Of a stretch of 33,942 bases of DNA, positions 15,647-24,374 are shown one piece after another. Within the stretch, counting starts at the first letter, position 1; each line of letters opens with the position of its first letter. The notes under the pieces are model-generated. The model did not search any database. It was given only the letters and a program-made list of their open reading frames with translations, and was not told the origin of the DNA. Where the stretch lies: NCBI GenBank assembly GCA_947461205.1, contig CANHJG010000048.1, forward strand, positions 1 through 33,942, read 5' to 3'. The DNA comes from Opitutia bacterium. GTDB lineage: Bacteria; Verrucomicrobiota; Verrucomicrobiia; Opitutales; Opitutaceae. The translations under genes and the position numbers were made by a program.

Positions 15647-17002
15647 ATGAACGCTCGCTCTCACCCGCTCGTCCTCGCCGCCGCACTCCTCGCCGCCACC
15701 CTTTCGGTTTCCGCCGCCTCGTGGCCCCAATACCGCGGACCGAACGCCAGCGGGCTCGACGCCTCCGCGCCGCTCCCCACGACGTGGAACATCGCGACGG
15801 GCGAAAACATCCGCTGGCAAACCCCGATCCCCGGCCTGGCCCACGCTTCGCCCATCGTGTCCGGCGAACGCATCTACGTCACGACCGCGATCAGCGCCGC
15901 CGGCGCGGTGGATCTGAAGGTCGGACTCTACGGCGACATCGGCGCGGCCAAAGACCACGCCTCCCACCAGTGGCGCCTCCTCGCCCTCGACCGGGCCACC
16001 GGAAAAATCCTCTGGAACCGCCTCGGCCACGAAGGCGTGCCAAAATCCGTCCGCCACACCAAGGCCACGCACTGCAACTCCACCCCCGCCACCGACGGCA
16101 CGCGCATCGTCGCCATCTTCGGCAGCGAGGGCCTGTTTTGTTTCGACGCCACCGACGGCCGCCTCCTCTGGAAAAAAGACCTCGGGCCGATGGATGCCGG
16201 TTACTTCAAGATGCCGTCCGCGCAATGGGGTTACGCCGCCTCGCCGATCATCCACGAAGGAAAAGTGATCGTCCAATGCGACGTCCAGCAGGGCTCCTCC
16301 CTCGCCGTTTTCGACCTCGCGGACGGTCGCGAAGTCTGGCGTACCGCGCGCACCGACGTCCCGACCTGGAGCACCCCCGCCATCGTCATCGCCGGCGGTC
16401 GCACCCAGATCGCCGTCAACGGCTGGCACCACGCCGGCGGCTATGATTTCGCCACAGGCCGAGAGCTCTGGAAACTCGACGGCGGCGGCGACATTCCCGT
16501 GCCCACCCCGCTCGCCGCCGGCGACCTCATCTACTTCACCAGCGCCCACGGGCGCAGCGCCCCGATGCGCGCCATCCGCGCCGACGCGCGCGGCGACATC
16601 ACGCCCGCCAACGCCGACTGGAAACACCCGTCCATCGCCTGGAACCACGACCGCCGCGGCAACTACCTGCAGACCCCGATCCTCGTCGGCCGCCTGCTCT
16701 ACGGCTGCCGCGACAACGCGACGCTCACCTGCTTCGATGCGATCACCGGCGAAGTGCGCTACAGCGAACGCCTCACCGCGAACGCATCGGAGGGCGTGAC
16801 CGCGTCACCCGTGTCGGACGGCCGGCACCTTTTCTTCACGAGCGAGCTGGGCAACGTCTTCGTCGTGCCCGCCACGGACCAATTCTCCCTCGCCGCGAAA
16901 AACGCCCTCGACGAAACCTGCCTCGCGACCCCCGCGATTGCGGCCGGCACGCTTTTTTTTCGCACCCGCGACCAACTCATCGCCATCGGCGCCCGCCGCT
17001 GA
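15647..17002 (+). CDS. secreted PQQ-like beta-propeller protein (paralogue 8)
   Basis: This is a 451-residue subtype 1 protein. A signal peptide (ending near SVSAA, residue 24) is followed by SWPQYRGPNASG and then WQTPIPGLAHASPIV. Strands include LDRATGKILW, FDATDGRLLW, FDLADGREVW and YDFATGRELW. The counterpart of the shared N-S-x-A-S-P region reads THCNSTP. It contains several histidines (NGWHHAGGYD around residue 265). It is the last gene of the four-gene propeller run; 142 bases separate it from the TonB receptor gene. That gap contains A-runs at 17020 and 17042, but no hairpin or promoter was assigned with confidence. Confidence 0.9.
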   Translation: MNARSHPLVLAAALLAATLSVSAASWPQYRGPNASGLDASAPLPTTWNIATGENIRWQTPIPGLAHASPIVSGERIYVTTAISAAGAVDLKVGLYGDIGAAKDHASHQWRLLALDRATGKILWNRLGHEGVPKSVRHTKATHCNSTPATDGTRIVAIFGSEGLFCFDATDGRLLWKKDLGPMDAGYFKMPSAQWGYAASPIIHEGKVIVQCDVQQGSSLAVFDLADGREVWRTARTDVPTWSTPAIVIAGGRTQIAVNGWHHAGGYDFATGRELWKLDGGGDIPVPTPLAAGDLIYFTSAHGRSAPMRAIRADARGDITPANADWKHPSIAWNHDRRGNYLQTPILVGRLLYGCRDNATLTCFDAITGEVRYSERLTANASEGVTASPVSDGRHLFFTSELGNVFVVPATDQFSLAAKNALDETCLATPAIAAGTLFFRTRDQLIAIGARR

Positions 17003-17144
17003 CCCGCCCGGCTGCCGGAAAAAAACCCGCGGCCGGCCTGCGAAAAAACTGGACGCCTCCTTGCACTTTCGGGCAGGGGTTAAGCGTCTTTGCAGACTCC
17101 GCGGGGCCCGTCTGCCCCCAACCTCCCCTCTCCTCCCCTTCACC

Positions 17145-19247
17145 ATGTTGTTTCACTCCCACCGCCGGCCCGTTCGCCTCGTCGCGAGCCTCGCCGTTCT
17201 CACCGGAATTTGCGCTGGCCGTTTGGCCGCCGCCGACGCGAAGGCCACCGCCATGTCGCCCTTCAAGGTCGAGGCCGAATTCGGCGTCGACGGCCTCCGG
17301 ATCCAAAATTCCACCTCCGTCCTCAACCAATACCTCCTCCAGCAGCACGGCGTGGCGCAACTCCAGGACATGGCCGGCCTCGCACCCAACCTCGGCACGA
17401 GCAACAGCGACACCCGCGGCTTCGGCGACGTCGTCTCCCTACGCGGCGTCTCCAACTCGATCTTCTTCTCCGCCCCCGCCGTCGGACTCGTGATCGACGA
17501 CGTGCCGAGCGGCACCGTCTCTTCCTATCCCAGCGCCCTCCTCAACATCGAGAGCTTCACCGTCAAAGCCGGCTCCCAGGCCACCGACTACGGCCGCAAC
17601 GCCCCCGGCGGCGTGATCGACATCAAGACCCGCACCCCCGGCGCCACCCATCAGGGCAACGTCCTGCTCGACTACGGCTCCGCCAAATACTCCGCCCTCC
17701 AGGCTTCGTTCGACGGCCCGCTCAACGACAAAATCGGCTACAGCGCCAGCGTCGGCCTCACCGAACACGAGGGCTACATCGAAAACACCTTCCGCAAGCG
17801 CACCGCCGACGACCGCCGCTCCGTCGCCGGCCGCGGCGCCCTCTACTGGAAGGCCGCCGATCAGCTCCAGGTCCGCTTCGGTCTCACGATGGAAAATGCC
17901 AGCGACGACGCGACGCGCCTGACCTCGCTCTTCAGCCGCAATCCCTTCGAGGTCGCCTCCGACCTCAACGGCGAAACCAAAGTCGAGCGCCTCCAGCTTT
18001 CGCTCCAAGCCAAGAAAACCTTCACCTGGGGCTCGCTCACTGCGACGACGTCCCAGCAGCAATGGGACCTCGATCCCTCCGTCACCGACCTCGACCTCTC
18101 GCCCTTGCCGCTCGCGTTCTCCAACGTGAAACAGAGCGAAAAATTCTGGACGCAGGAGTTCCGCTTCGAGTCCACGCCCGGCGCCAATCGCACCCAATGG
18201 CGCGCCGGCGCCTTCTATTCCGACTCGACCGTCGACGGCCGCGCGACCCGCGTATTCATCGTGCCCCCAAGCGCCTTCGTCCCGCCGAATTTCGTGCAGA
18301 CCGAGCGCTCCGCCTTTTCCGTGGGCCAGATGAATCTCGCGGGCTATGCCAACCTCGATCAGCCCGTCGGCGACAAGACCGTCCTCAAGGTCGGCGCCCG
18401 CCTCGAGCGCACCGAGTCCGACCTCGACCGCACCAAAGCCAGCTCGAACAGCTTCGGCTTCCCCGCCCCCCAAGACCCGCGCCTCCGCGGTGCGCAGCGC
18501 CATGACTACCTGTCCGCCTCGGGCGCGGTCGTGCACTCCGTTTCCCCCTCGCTCAACCTCCAGGCCAAAACCTCCATCGCCCACAAACCTGAGGGTTACA
18601 GCGGCTTCACCGGCAACCCCCTCCTCGCCCGTTTCGGCGGCGAACAAATCTGGGCCACCGAAGCCGGTGTGACCTTCGGCCCGCCCAAGGGCCGCTTCGG
18701 CGGCAGCGTCCTCGCCTTCTGGAATGCCATCGACAACTACCAGTTCGAACGGACCGTCCCCAACTCCACCGACTTCGTCGTCGTCAACGCCGCCCAGGTC
18801 CTCGCCCGCGGCTTCGAGGCCAAATTCATGTGGAGCCCCGTCGAGAAGGTCTGGTGGGATTTCCAGGCCGGCTACACCGACGCCACCTTCGACGACCACC
18901 GCGACGCCTCCGGCGCCCGCGTCGACGGCAAGCGCGTCCCCTTCATCCCCGCCGCGACTTTGCGCACCGGCGTGACCGTCGATTTCGGCCAGGGTTGGTC
19001 GGCCAATGCCAGCTATGCCGCGATCGGCCGCTCCTACTACGACGAACGCAACACCGCCCTGTTCGCCCAGCCGGCCTACGGCATTGTTAATGCTCAGCTG
19101 CGCTACCGCTTCGACCGCTACACCGTCGCCCTCTACGGCCAAAACCTCACCGATAAAACCTATTACCAGTTCATCAACCCCGAGATCTACGCCGGCAGCC
19201 CCGGAGCCCCGCGCCGCGTCGGCGTCCAATTCTCGTTCGTGTATTGA
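17145..19247 (+). CDS. TonB-dependent outer-membrane receptor
   Basis: This 700-residue receptor has a signal peptide (to about residue 30). MSPFKVEAEF follows (37-46), probably the TonB-box region. A plug domain runs to about residue 165, with LRGVSN, SYPSALLNIESFTVKAGSQATDYGRN split across its strands, and APGGVIDIKTRTPG at its end. The rest is a 22-strand-type beta-barrel of alternating hydrophobic residues ending in a terminal aromatic (FSFVY), as needed for outer-membrane assembly. TonB/ExbBD energy would drive uptake of a ligand such as a siderophore, vitamin, sugar or other scarce compound; which one is unclear. No FecI/FecR-type regulator lies nearby. It is surrounded by propeller genes on both sides, suggesting that these periplasmic proteins and the receptor share a substrate or envelope process. 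Confidence 0.95.
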   Translation: MLFHSHRRPVRLVASLAVLTGICAGRLAAADAKATAMSPFKVEAEFGVDGLRIQNSTSVLNQYLLQQHGVAQLQDMAGLAPNLGTSNSDTRGFGDVVSLRGVSNSIFFSAPAVGLVIDDVPSGTVSSYPSALLNIESFTVKAGSQATDYGRNAPGGVIDIKTRTPGATHQGNVLLDYGSAKYSALQASFDGPLNDKIGYSASVGLTEHEGYIENTFRKRTADDRRSVAGRGALYWKAADQLQVRFGLTMENASDDATRLTSLFSRNPFEVASDLNGETKVERLQLSLQAKKTFTWGSLTATTSQQQWDLDPSVTDLDLSPLPLAFSNVKQSEKFWTQEFRFESTPGANRTQWRAGAFYSDSTVDGRATRVFIVPPSAFVPPNFVQTERSAFSVGQMNLAGYANLDQPVGDKTVLKVGARLERTESDLDRTKASSNSFGFPAPQDPRLRGAQRHDYLSASGAVVHSVSPSLNLQAKTSIAHKPEGYSGFTGNPLLARFGGEQIWATEAGVTFGPPKGRFGGSVLAFWNAIDNYQFERTVPNSTDFVVVNAAQVLARGFEAKFMWSPVEKVWWDFQAGYTDATFDDHRDASGARVDGKRVPFIPAATLRTGVTVDFGQGWSANASYAAIGRSYYDERNTALFAQPAYGIVNAQLRYRFDRYTVALYGQNLTDKTYYQFINPEIYAGSPGAPRRVGVQFSFVY

Positions 19248-19331
19248 GTAGGAGGCCACCCTCCCCATCGTAACCGAAGTTCGGCCCGTCCGTCTCGCCC
19301 GTCGCCTCAGTTCACCTCCTGTTTTCGTCCC

Positions 19332-21611
19332 ATGAGAATCCCTGCTCGTCTCCTCCCTGTCCTCCTCGTGTTCGCGGGCGGCCTCAGCGTCGGCCCGGCC
19401 CAGGCGGCCTCCGGCTGGCTCAATTGGCGCGGGCCCGACCAAAACGGCGTCTCCCAATCCACCGTCAAACTGCCCGACACCCTCGCCCTCAACGGTCCCA
19501 ACCACCGCTGGTCCTTCAAGGTCCGCGGCGCCGGTGCGCCGGTCATCGCCGATGGGCGCGTCTACGCCTTCGGCTTCTACGGCGAGACCACCGATGTCGA
19601 AGAAACGCTGCTCTGTCTCGATGTGCAGACCGGGAAGAAACTTTGGGAATACCGTTTCCGCGACTACCTCAGCGATACGACCTACAACCGTTACGCCATC
19701 GGCGCGCCCCTCGTCGATGCCGAGACCGGCAACGTCTACCTTGAGTCGACGTGGGGCCAACTCATGGCGTTCACCCGCGACGGCAAACTCCTCTGGGAGC
19801 ATTCGATGGTCGAGGAATACGGCCGCCTCACCTTCCCGAACGGCCGCACCGGCTCCCTTGCCATCGACGGCCCGCTCGTCATCACCGACGGCATCACCGC
19901 CAACTGGGGCGCCGACGGCCCGGCCCGCAACCGCTTCTACGCGTTCGACAAACGCACCGGTGAACTCGCCTGGTTCTCCACCCCCGGCATCGAGCCCATC
20001 GACAGCTCCTTCGCCACGCCCGTCTTCGGCAACCTCGGCGACCAGCGCGTGTTCTACGCCGGCACCGGCTGCGGCTTCATCGTCTGCGTCAATGCCCGCA
20101 CCGGCGAACCCGTCTGGCGCTTCCGCCTCTCCGGCGCCGGCGTCAACGCCGACGTCCTCCTCCTCGGCAACGACAAACTCATCGGCGTCCACGGCAAGGA
20201 GAACATCGACTCCACCGCCCACGGCCGCCTCGTCGCGATCACCATCCCGACCACCTATCCCACCGGCCCGAAGCCGCTCATCCTCCCCCCCTCCGCCGAA
20301 GTCTGGCGCAACGACGACTTCATCGCCTTCAGCAGCTCCCCGCTGCTCGTGAACAACCGCGTCTATTCCACCATCGCCACTGGTACCCTGGTGTGCGCCG
20401 ACGCCACCACCGGCAAGACGATTTGGCAGGAAAAACTCTCCCCCGACCAACTCCACGCCTCGCCCGCCTACGCCGACGGCAAGTTCTACATCCCGATGCA
20501 GAACGGCTCCGTCTATGTCGTCAAAGACGCCGGCGACAAAGCCACCGTCGTCTCGACCAACCCGTTGGGCGCACCCTGCCTGGGCGCGCCGTCCTTCTAC
20601 GGCGATGCCGTGTTGGTGTTCACCAAGGAAGCCCTCCACTGCTTCGGCCCCAAAGCCTCCGCCGCCAGCGTGCCGCCCTCTGTCGCCTTTGTCCCCCCCG
20701 CGCCCTCGACCGCCCCGATCACCCAGCTCCAGGTCGTCCCCGCCGAGTTCGCCCTCTCGCCCGGCCAGTCCCAGTCTTTCACCGTCTACGGCCTCGACGC
20801 CACTGGCCGCCGCGTGCGCGACGTCACCAGCGAAGCCTCCTTCGCCAAATTCATCCCGCCCACGGCCCTCGTGAAATCTGAAGTCGATGCCGAGATCGCC
20901 GGCAACGTCGTCAAAACCACCGCCAGCTCGAAACTCTCCGCCGGCGCCTTGCAGGCCAAGTGGAACACCCTCGTCGGCAACACCCGCGGCCGCATCGTCG
21001 CCGGCCCCGGCTACAAGGAGACCTTCGAAGCCCTCCCCCTCGGCCAGAAAAACGCCGCCAGCGAAGACGTCGGCTTCCCCCCGCTCGCCTGGCTCGGCGC
21101 CCGCCTCAAATGGCACATCCTCGAAAAAGACGGCAGCAAGGTCGCCGCCAACCGCCTCGATGCGATCCTGTTCCAGCGCACCATGAACTTCATCGGCAAA
21201 CCCGAGATGAAGAACTACACCTTCGAGGCCGACGTCATGACCGATGGCACGCGCCGCTCGATGTCCTCCGTCGGTCTCGTCAACCAGCGCTACCTCATCG
21301 CGATGACCGGTAACAGCCGCATCCTCGAAATCACCAGTAATCACGAACGCGTCAAAGAGTCCGTCCCCTTCGAAGCCCAGCCGAACGTCTGGTATCGCCT
21401 CAAAACCCGCGTCGACCACGACGCCACCGGCGAAGGCGGTTTCGTCCGCGCCAAACTCTGGGAAAAATCCAAGCCCGAGCCGACGGCCTGGACGATCGAG
21501 ATCCACCAGAAACAACTCCACACGCACGGTGCGCCCGCCGTGTTCGCGTTTTCTCCCCAAAGCCTGAAGCGCGTCTTCATCGATAACCTCTCCCTCTCCG
21601 CCAATGAATAA
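19332..21611 (+). CDS. PQQ-like beta-propeller fused to Ig-like and LamG-like domains (paralogue 9)
   Basis: At 759 residues this is much longer than the other propeller proteins. After a signal peptide (ending near AQAA, residue 26) comes WLNWRGPDQNG and a propeller to about residue 440, with strands LDVQTGKKLW, FDKRTGELAW, VNARTGEPVW and ADATTGKTIW. A Pro/Ala hinge (about 445-460) leads to an Ig-like or Big2-like stretch (LQVVPAEFALSPGQSQSF, about 461-555). A C-terminal concanavalin/LamG-like sandwich (about 560-759, with NYTFEADVMTDG and NVWYRLKTRVD) resembles DUF1080-type carbohydrate-associated domains. This suggests binding of a glycan or surface polymer. It overlaps the next gene by eight bases and follows the receptor gene by 84 bases. 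Confidence 0.88.
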   Translation: MRIPARLLPVLLVFAGGLSVGPAQAASGWLNWRGPDQNGVSQSTVKLPDTLALNGPNHRWSFKVRGAGAPVIADGRVYAFGFYGETTDVEETLLCLDVQTGKKLWEYRFRDYLSDTTYNRYAIGAPLVDAETGNVYLESTWGQLMAFTRDGKLLWEHSMVEEYGRLTFPNGRTGSLAIDGPLVITDGITANWGADGPARNRFYAFDKRTGELAWFSTPGIEPIDSSFATPVFGNLGDQRVFYAGTGCGFIVCVNARTGEPVWRFRLSGAGVNADVLLLGNDKLIGVHGKENIDSTAHGRLVAITIPTTYPTGPKPLILPPSAEVWRNDDFIAFSSSPLLVNNRVYSTIATGTLVCADATTGKTIWQEKLSPDQLHASPAYADGKFYIPMQNGSVYVVKDAGDKATVVSTNPLGAPCLGAPSFYGDAVLVFTKEALHCFGPKASAASVPPSVAFVPPAPSTAPITQLQVVPAEFALSPGQSQSFTVYGLDATGRRVRDVTSEASFAKFIPPTALVKSEVDAEIAGNVVKTTASSKLSAGALQAKWNTLVGNTRGRIVAGPGYKETFEALPLGQKNAASEDVGFPPLAWLGARLKWHILEKDGSKVAANRLDAILFQRTMNFIGKPEMKNYTFEADVMTDGTRRSMSSVGLVNQRYLIAMTGNSRILEITSNHERVKESVPFEAQPNVWYRLKTRVDHDATGEGGFVRAKLWEKSKPEPTAWTIEIHQKQLHTHGAPAVFAFSPQSLKRVFIDNLSLSANE

Positions 21612-23139
21612 CCTGCGTTCCTTCCTGTCCTGCTCCTTGTTCACGGCGGTGCTGGTCGCGCCGTTCGCCCACGCCGGCGATTGGCCCATGTGGGGCGGCA
21701 CACCGAGCCGCAACATGGTCTCCCCCGGCAAGGGCATCCCCACCGACATCGTCAGCGGCAAATTCCTCCCCAAGTCCGAAACCGTCGATCCCAAATCCAC
21801 GAAAAACATCCGCTGGGTCACCAAACTCGGCTCCCAAGCCTACGGCACCCCCTGCGTCGCCGGCGGCCGCGTCTTCGTCGGCACCAACAACGAATCGCCC
21901 CGCGATCCCACCCAGATCGGCGACCGCGGCGTCCTCATGTGTTTCGACGAAAAAACCGGCGCACTCCTCTGGCAGCTCGTCATCCCCAAGGTCGGCGCCG
22001 GCAAGGTCAGCGACTGGGAATACGTCGGCCTCTGCTCCTCCGTCGCCATCGAAGGCGACCGCGGCTACGTCGTCACCAACCGCGGCGAAGTCGTCTGCTT
22101 CGACGTCAAGGGCCAGGCCGACGGCAACCAGGGTCCCTACCTCGACGAGGCCAAATTCTCCTCCGTCGACGGCAAACCCGTGACCATCGGCGAAAAATCC
22201 GCCGACATCCTCTGGGTGAGCGATGTCCGCAACGAGATGGGCATCTTCCCGCACAACGTCTCGAGCTGCTCGCCCCTCATCGTCGGCGACAAAATCTTCA
22301 TCGCCACCTCGAACGGCGTCGACTGGTCGCACCTCAACATCCCCGCCCCCTTCGCCCCCGCCCTCATCGCCGTCGACAAAGCCACCGGCAAAGTCATCGC
22401 CGAAGAGGCCTCCGGCGTCTCGAAGCGCGTCCTCCACGCCAGCTGGAGCTCCGCCGCCTTCGCCACCGTCAAGGGTAAGCCCATGATCGTCTGGGGCGGC
22501 GGCGACGGCTGGTGCTACGGCTTCGACCCCGAACCCTACGCCCACAAAGAAGGCTTCCAGGCCCTCAAAGAACTTTTCCGCTACGACGCCGATTCGCCCG
22601 AATATCGCACGAAGAACGGCCAGCCCCTCAAATACGCCACCCACGACGGCCCCAGCGAAATCATCGCCACCGTCGTCGTCGACGGCGACCGCGCCTACAT
22701 GGCCATCGGCCAGGACCCCGAACACGGCGACGGTGTCGGCATGGTCAGTTGTATCGATCTCACGGCGACGGGCGACCTCTCCGGCAAGGCCGTCTGGACC
22801 AACAAAACCGTCGGCCGCACCATCTCCACTCCGAGCGTGGTCGACGGCCTGATTTACCAGGCCGAATACAACGGCAACATCCACTGTCTCGACGCGAAGA
22901 CCGGCAAAACTCTCTGGATGCACCCCACCAACAGCCGCATCTGGTCCTCCACCCTCGTCGCCGACGGAAAAGTGTACTGCGGAAACGAAGACGGCGAGCT
23001 CGTCATCTTGCAGGCCGGCCGCGAAAAGAAACTCCTCGGCAAGGTCGAGTTCTTCACCCCCATCTACGGCTCACCCGTCATCGCCAACGACACCCTCTAC
23101 GTCACGACGATGACCCACCTCTTTGCCGTCGGCCGCTGA
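21604..23139 (+). CDS. secreted PQQ-like beta-propeller protein (paralogue 10, NMVS subtype)
   Basis: The protein has 511 residues with a signal peptide ending near FAHA (residue 24), then DWPMWGGTPSRNMVS. It is the closest relative in the window of the paralogue at 12722. It is longer because of an insertion rich in Asp and Gly around residues 180-200 and another around 310-340. Strands include FDEKTGALLW and LDAKTGKTLW; others are degenerate (VDKATGKVIAEE). Its start lies inside the end of paralogue 9, so the two are coupled. The 141 bases after its stop separate the propeller and receptor region from the biosynthetic operon and may hold the promoter of that operon, although no convincing -35/-10 pair is visible. 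Confidence 0.9.
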   Translation: MNNLRSFLSCSLFTAVLVAPFAHAGDWPMWGGTPSRNMVSPGKGIPTDIVSGKFLPKSETVDPKSTKNIRWVTKLGSQAYGTPCVAGGRVFVGTNNESPRDPTQIGDRGVLMCFDEKTGALLWQLVIPKVGAGKVSDWEYVGLCSSVAIEGDRGYVVTNRGEVVCFDVKGQADGNQGPYLDEAKFSSVDGKPVTIGEKSADILWVSDVRNEMGIFPHNVSSCSPLIVGDKIFIATSNGVDWSHLNIPAPFAPALIAVDKATGKVIAEEASGVSKRVLHASWSSAAFATVKGKPMIVWGGGDGWCYGFDPEPYAHKEGFQALKELFRYDADSPEYRTKNGQPLKYATHDGPSEIIATVVVDGDRAYMAIGQDPEHGDGVGMVSCIDLTATGDLSGKAVWTNKTVGRTISTPSVVDGLIYQAEYNGNIHCLDAKTGKTLWMHPTNSRIWSSTLVADGKVYCGNEDGELVILQAGREKKLLGKVEFFTPIYGSPVIANDTLYVTTMTHLFAVGR

Positions 23140-23280
23140 GCGCTCGGCGCGGGGCCCTTCGCGGTCCTGCGCGTCCCCCGCAGTAGCCCGACCCGGCCGC
23201 GTCGTGCCTCGCGCTACTAGCCTCTGGCCGCATTTTCCTTCGCCTCATTCCCGCACCTGATTATTTCCCCGATCCATTCC

Positions 23281-24354
23281 ATGAGCAGCAAACTCACCCC
23301 TCCCCAAGCCCAATCCGCCCTCGACGCCTGGACCCGCAAAATGATCGCGTGGCACTTCTCGCCCGCCACCGGCTGCGACTACTGGCTCAAGTGGGCCAAG
23401 ACCGCCGGCTGGGATCCGCGCAAGGAAATCAAGTGCTTCGCCGACATCGCGAAAAAATTCCCCCACTTCGACGACGACGTGCTGCGCACCGAGCAGCCCG
23501 AGCGCTTCGTCCCCAAGGCCTACGCCAAGCGCCCCTACAATGTGTTCGAGACCGGCGGCACCACCGGCATGCCCAAGCAGCGCGTCGGCTGGGATGACTA
23601 CAAGACCGACTACGAAGAATACAGCGACCACTACGGTCCCGACTTTTTCCCCAAGGGCAATTGGCTGATGGTCGGCCCCACCGGCCCCCGCCGTCTGCGC
23701 CTCGCCGTGGAGCATCTCGCCAACTACCGCGGCGACTCCTGTTACTTCGTCGACCTCGACCCGCGCTTCGTGAAGCGCCTCATCGGCACCGGCGAGATGG
23801 CCATGGCCCGCAAGTATCAGGAGCACGTCATCGACCAAGCCGCCACGATCCTGCGCCACCGCAAGATCACGAACATGTTCACCACCCCGCGCCTCCTCGA
23901 GAACCTCGCCGAGCGTATGTCCCTCGTGAAGGCCGGCCTCAAGGGCGTCTTCGTCGGCGGCACCACCATGACGCCCCAATACGTTCGCTTCGTCGTCGAA
24001 GAGGTCTTGGAAAACAAGATCAACTTCGCCCCCACCTACGGCAACACCCTCATGGGCCTCGCGATTTCAAAGAAGCTCACCAAGGCCGACAACTACAGCC
24101 TCACCTACTACGCGCCCCAGCCCCGCGCCACCCTCCGCATCGTCCACCCCGACAACCCCGCCGAACTCGTCAACTACGGCGACTACGGCCGCGTCGAACT
24201 CACCACCATGACCAAGGAGTTTTTCGTCCCCCGCTTCCTCGAACGCGACGAAGCCATTCGCCGCCCCCCGTGCAGCGAGTTCCCCTGGGACGGTGTCGGC
24301 GACGTCCGCCCCTTCCAGTCGCTCACCAAAACGATCATCGAGGGCGTGTATTGA
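23281..24354 (+). CDS. LuxE/PaaK-like adenylate-forming enzyme
   Basis: This 357-residue protein has the ATP-binding P-loop of acyl-adenylate-forming enzymes (TGGTTGMPKQ, 91-100). FVGGTTMTPQYVR follows, then a C-terminal region with YGRVELTT, VPRFLERDEAIR and GVGDVRP, comparable to the Y-x-T-G-D region of PaaK-type ligases. It should activate a carboxylic acid with ATP to an acyl-AMP and pass the acyl group to CoA or a protein thiol. The short length is closer to LuxE acyl-protein synthetase than to full-size AMP ligases, and the next gene encodes an acylating-type aldehyde dehydrogenase, a LuxE/LuxC-like arrangement. Aromatic versus fatty acid specificity is not visible. It is the first gene of the probable operon running to the window end, 20 bases before the next gene. 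Confidence 0.82.
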   Translation: MSSKLTPPQAQSALDAWTRKMIAWHFSPATGCDYWLKWAKTAGWDPRKEIKCFADIAKKFPHFDDDVLRTEQPERFVPKAYAKRPYNVFETGGTTGMPKQRVGWDDYKTDYEEYSDHYGPDFFPKGNWLMVGPTGPRRLRLAVEHLANYRGDSCYFVDLDPRFVKRLIGTGEMAMARKYQEHVIDQAATILRHRKITNMFTTPRLLENLAERMSLVKAGLKGVFVGGTTMTPQYVRFVVEEVLENKINFAPTYGNTLMGLAISKKLTKADNYSLTYYAPQPRATLRIVHPDNPAELVNYGDYGRVELTTMTKEFFVPRFLERDEAIRRPPCSEFPWDGVGDVRPFQSLTKTIIEGVY

Positions 24355-24374
24355 GTGCGCCCCCCGCCCAAACC

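Noticed and set aside
17061-17090. Promoter with TTGCAC as -35 upstream of the TonB receptor gene
   Set aside because: No acceptable -10 element is found at 16-18 bases spacing.
17439-21824. A minus-strand open frame of 1461 codons opposite the TonB receptor and paralogue 9
   Set aside because: It is in codon register with both plus-strand genes, so it stays open simply because TTA, CTA and TCA codons are absent from their C-ending codon use. The product is Gly/Asp/Glu/Val-rich without domains.
1149-23139. Calling the propeller proteins quinoprotein alcohol dehydrogenases
   Set aside because: At 414-511 residues most are shorter than the roughly 600-residue enzymes, and no adjacent disulfide cysteines or CxxCH heme site were seen. 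Only the propeller repeats support the PQQ label.
23140-23280. Terminator or promoter from the AGTAGC (23182-23187) and GCTACT (23213-23218) inverted pair
   Set aside because: The arms are only 6 bp with a 25-base loop and no T-run follows; likely chance.
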